Assembly (NCBI RefSeq): GCF_964340395.1
Contig: NC_135563.1
Coordinates: forward strand, 11,209,651-11,273,650
DNA length: 64,000 nt
DNA from: Glandiceps talaboti
Taxonomy: Eukaryota; Hemichordata; Enteropneusta; Spengelidae
Direction of reading: 5' to 3'
Shown one piece after another: positions 63,916 to 64,000 of this stretch. Under the pieces are notes generated by a model, which was not told the DNA's origin, ran no database searches, and was given only the letters and a program-made list of their open reading frames with translations. The position numbers and the translations under genes are program-made. Every line of letters starts with the position of its first letter. Within the stretch, counting starts at the first letter, position 1.

Positions 63916-64000
63916 ATACATGTGTACATGGTGAGGACATGGCCACACTTTACCGAGAAATTTCATCAGCTACCTTGCCGACCGAATACTGTGGAGCAGC
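63916..64000 (+). pseudogene. orphan copy of CRAL-TRIO last exon (runs off window)
   Basis: About 85 bases closely matching the start of gene C exon 4 (58241 onward): ATACATGTG, then CATGGTGAGGACATG and GAGAAATTTCATCAGC. Differences point to decay: the exon start carries an extra TA, there is no AG acceptor where gene C has CACAG, and the invariant EYGG of all three paralogues reads EYCG. No exons 1-3 are found upstream. It is either a lone duplicated exon or the tail of a broken fourth paralogue continuing beyond the window. Confidence 0.7.

Overview
This is animal (metazoan) nuclear DNA. Its genes have introns with standard GT-AG sites. It is AT-rich and full of simple-sequence arrays, short inverted-repeat (MITE-like) elements and tRNA-derived SINEs. 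Gene content (O-GlcNAcase, Sm protein G, a Mab-21/cGAS-fold protein fused to ankyrin repeats, a tandem set of alpha-tocopherol-transfer-like CRAL-TRIO genes, a KLHL protein) and the SINE type suggest a marine invertebrate, perhaps a deuterostome such as a hemichordate or amphioxus. I cannot fix the species from sequence alone.

Layout. 1-2073: apparent intron and last coding exon of an unidentified + strand gene. 2074-11721: no convincing gene; two MITE-like elements, a palindrome, an AGGTCA-rich repeat. 11722-25533: complete O-GlcNAcase gene (OGA) on the minus strand, 15 coding exons, all phases compatible, 876 residues. 27973-30827: complete SNRPG on the plus strand, four exons, 77 residues. 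33805-35450: ATP-grasp ligase, two coding exons, with two AATAAA signals inside the intron. 35851-38010: repeat-rich block containing a duplicated fragment of the ATP-grasp gene, split by a hAT-like MITE, followed by a fold-back element built of about 15 tandem 20-bp units. 38905-41472: single-exon 855-residue ankyrin + Mab-21/cGAS-like nucleotidyltransferase. 43370-58495: three four-exon CRAL-TRIO lipid-transfer paralogues (A and B on minus, C on plus), plus an orphan copy of their last exon at 63916-64000. 59945-61735: single-exon BTB-BACK-Kelch gene on minus.

The genes are not an obvious pathway. The most interesting items are the ankyrin-cGAS-like protein, a candidate innate-immune nucleotidyltransferase with its catalytic acidic triad present but an altered GS motif; the sharp identity boundary inside exon 1 of CRAL-TRIO paralogue A, suggesting gene conversion; the duplicated, donor-less copy of OGA exon 5; and several apparently unnamed short repeat families present here in two or three copies. 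No LTR, retroviral or Polinton element was recognised.
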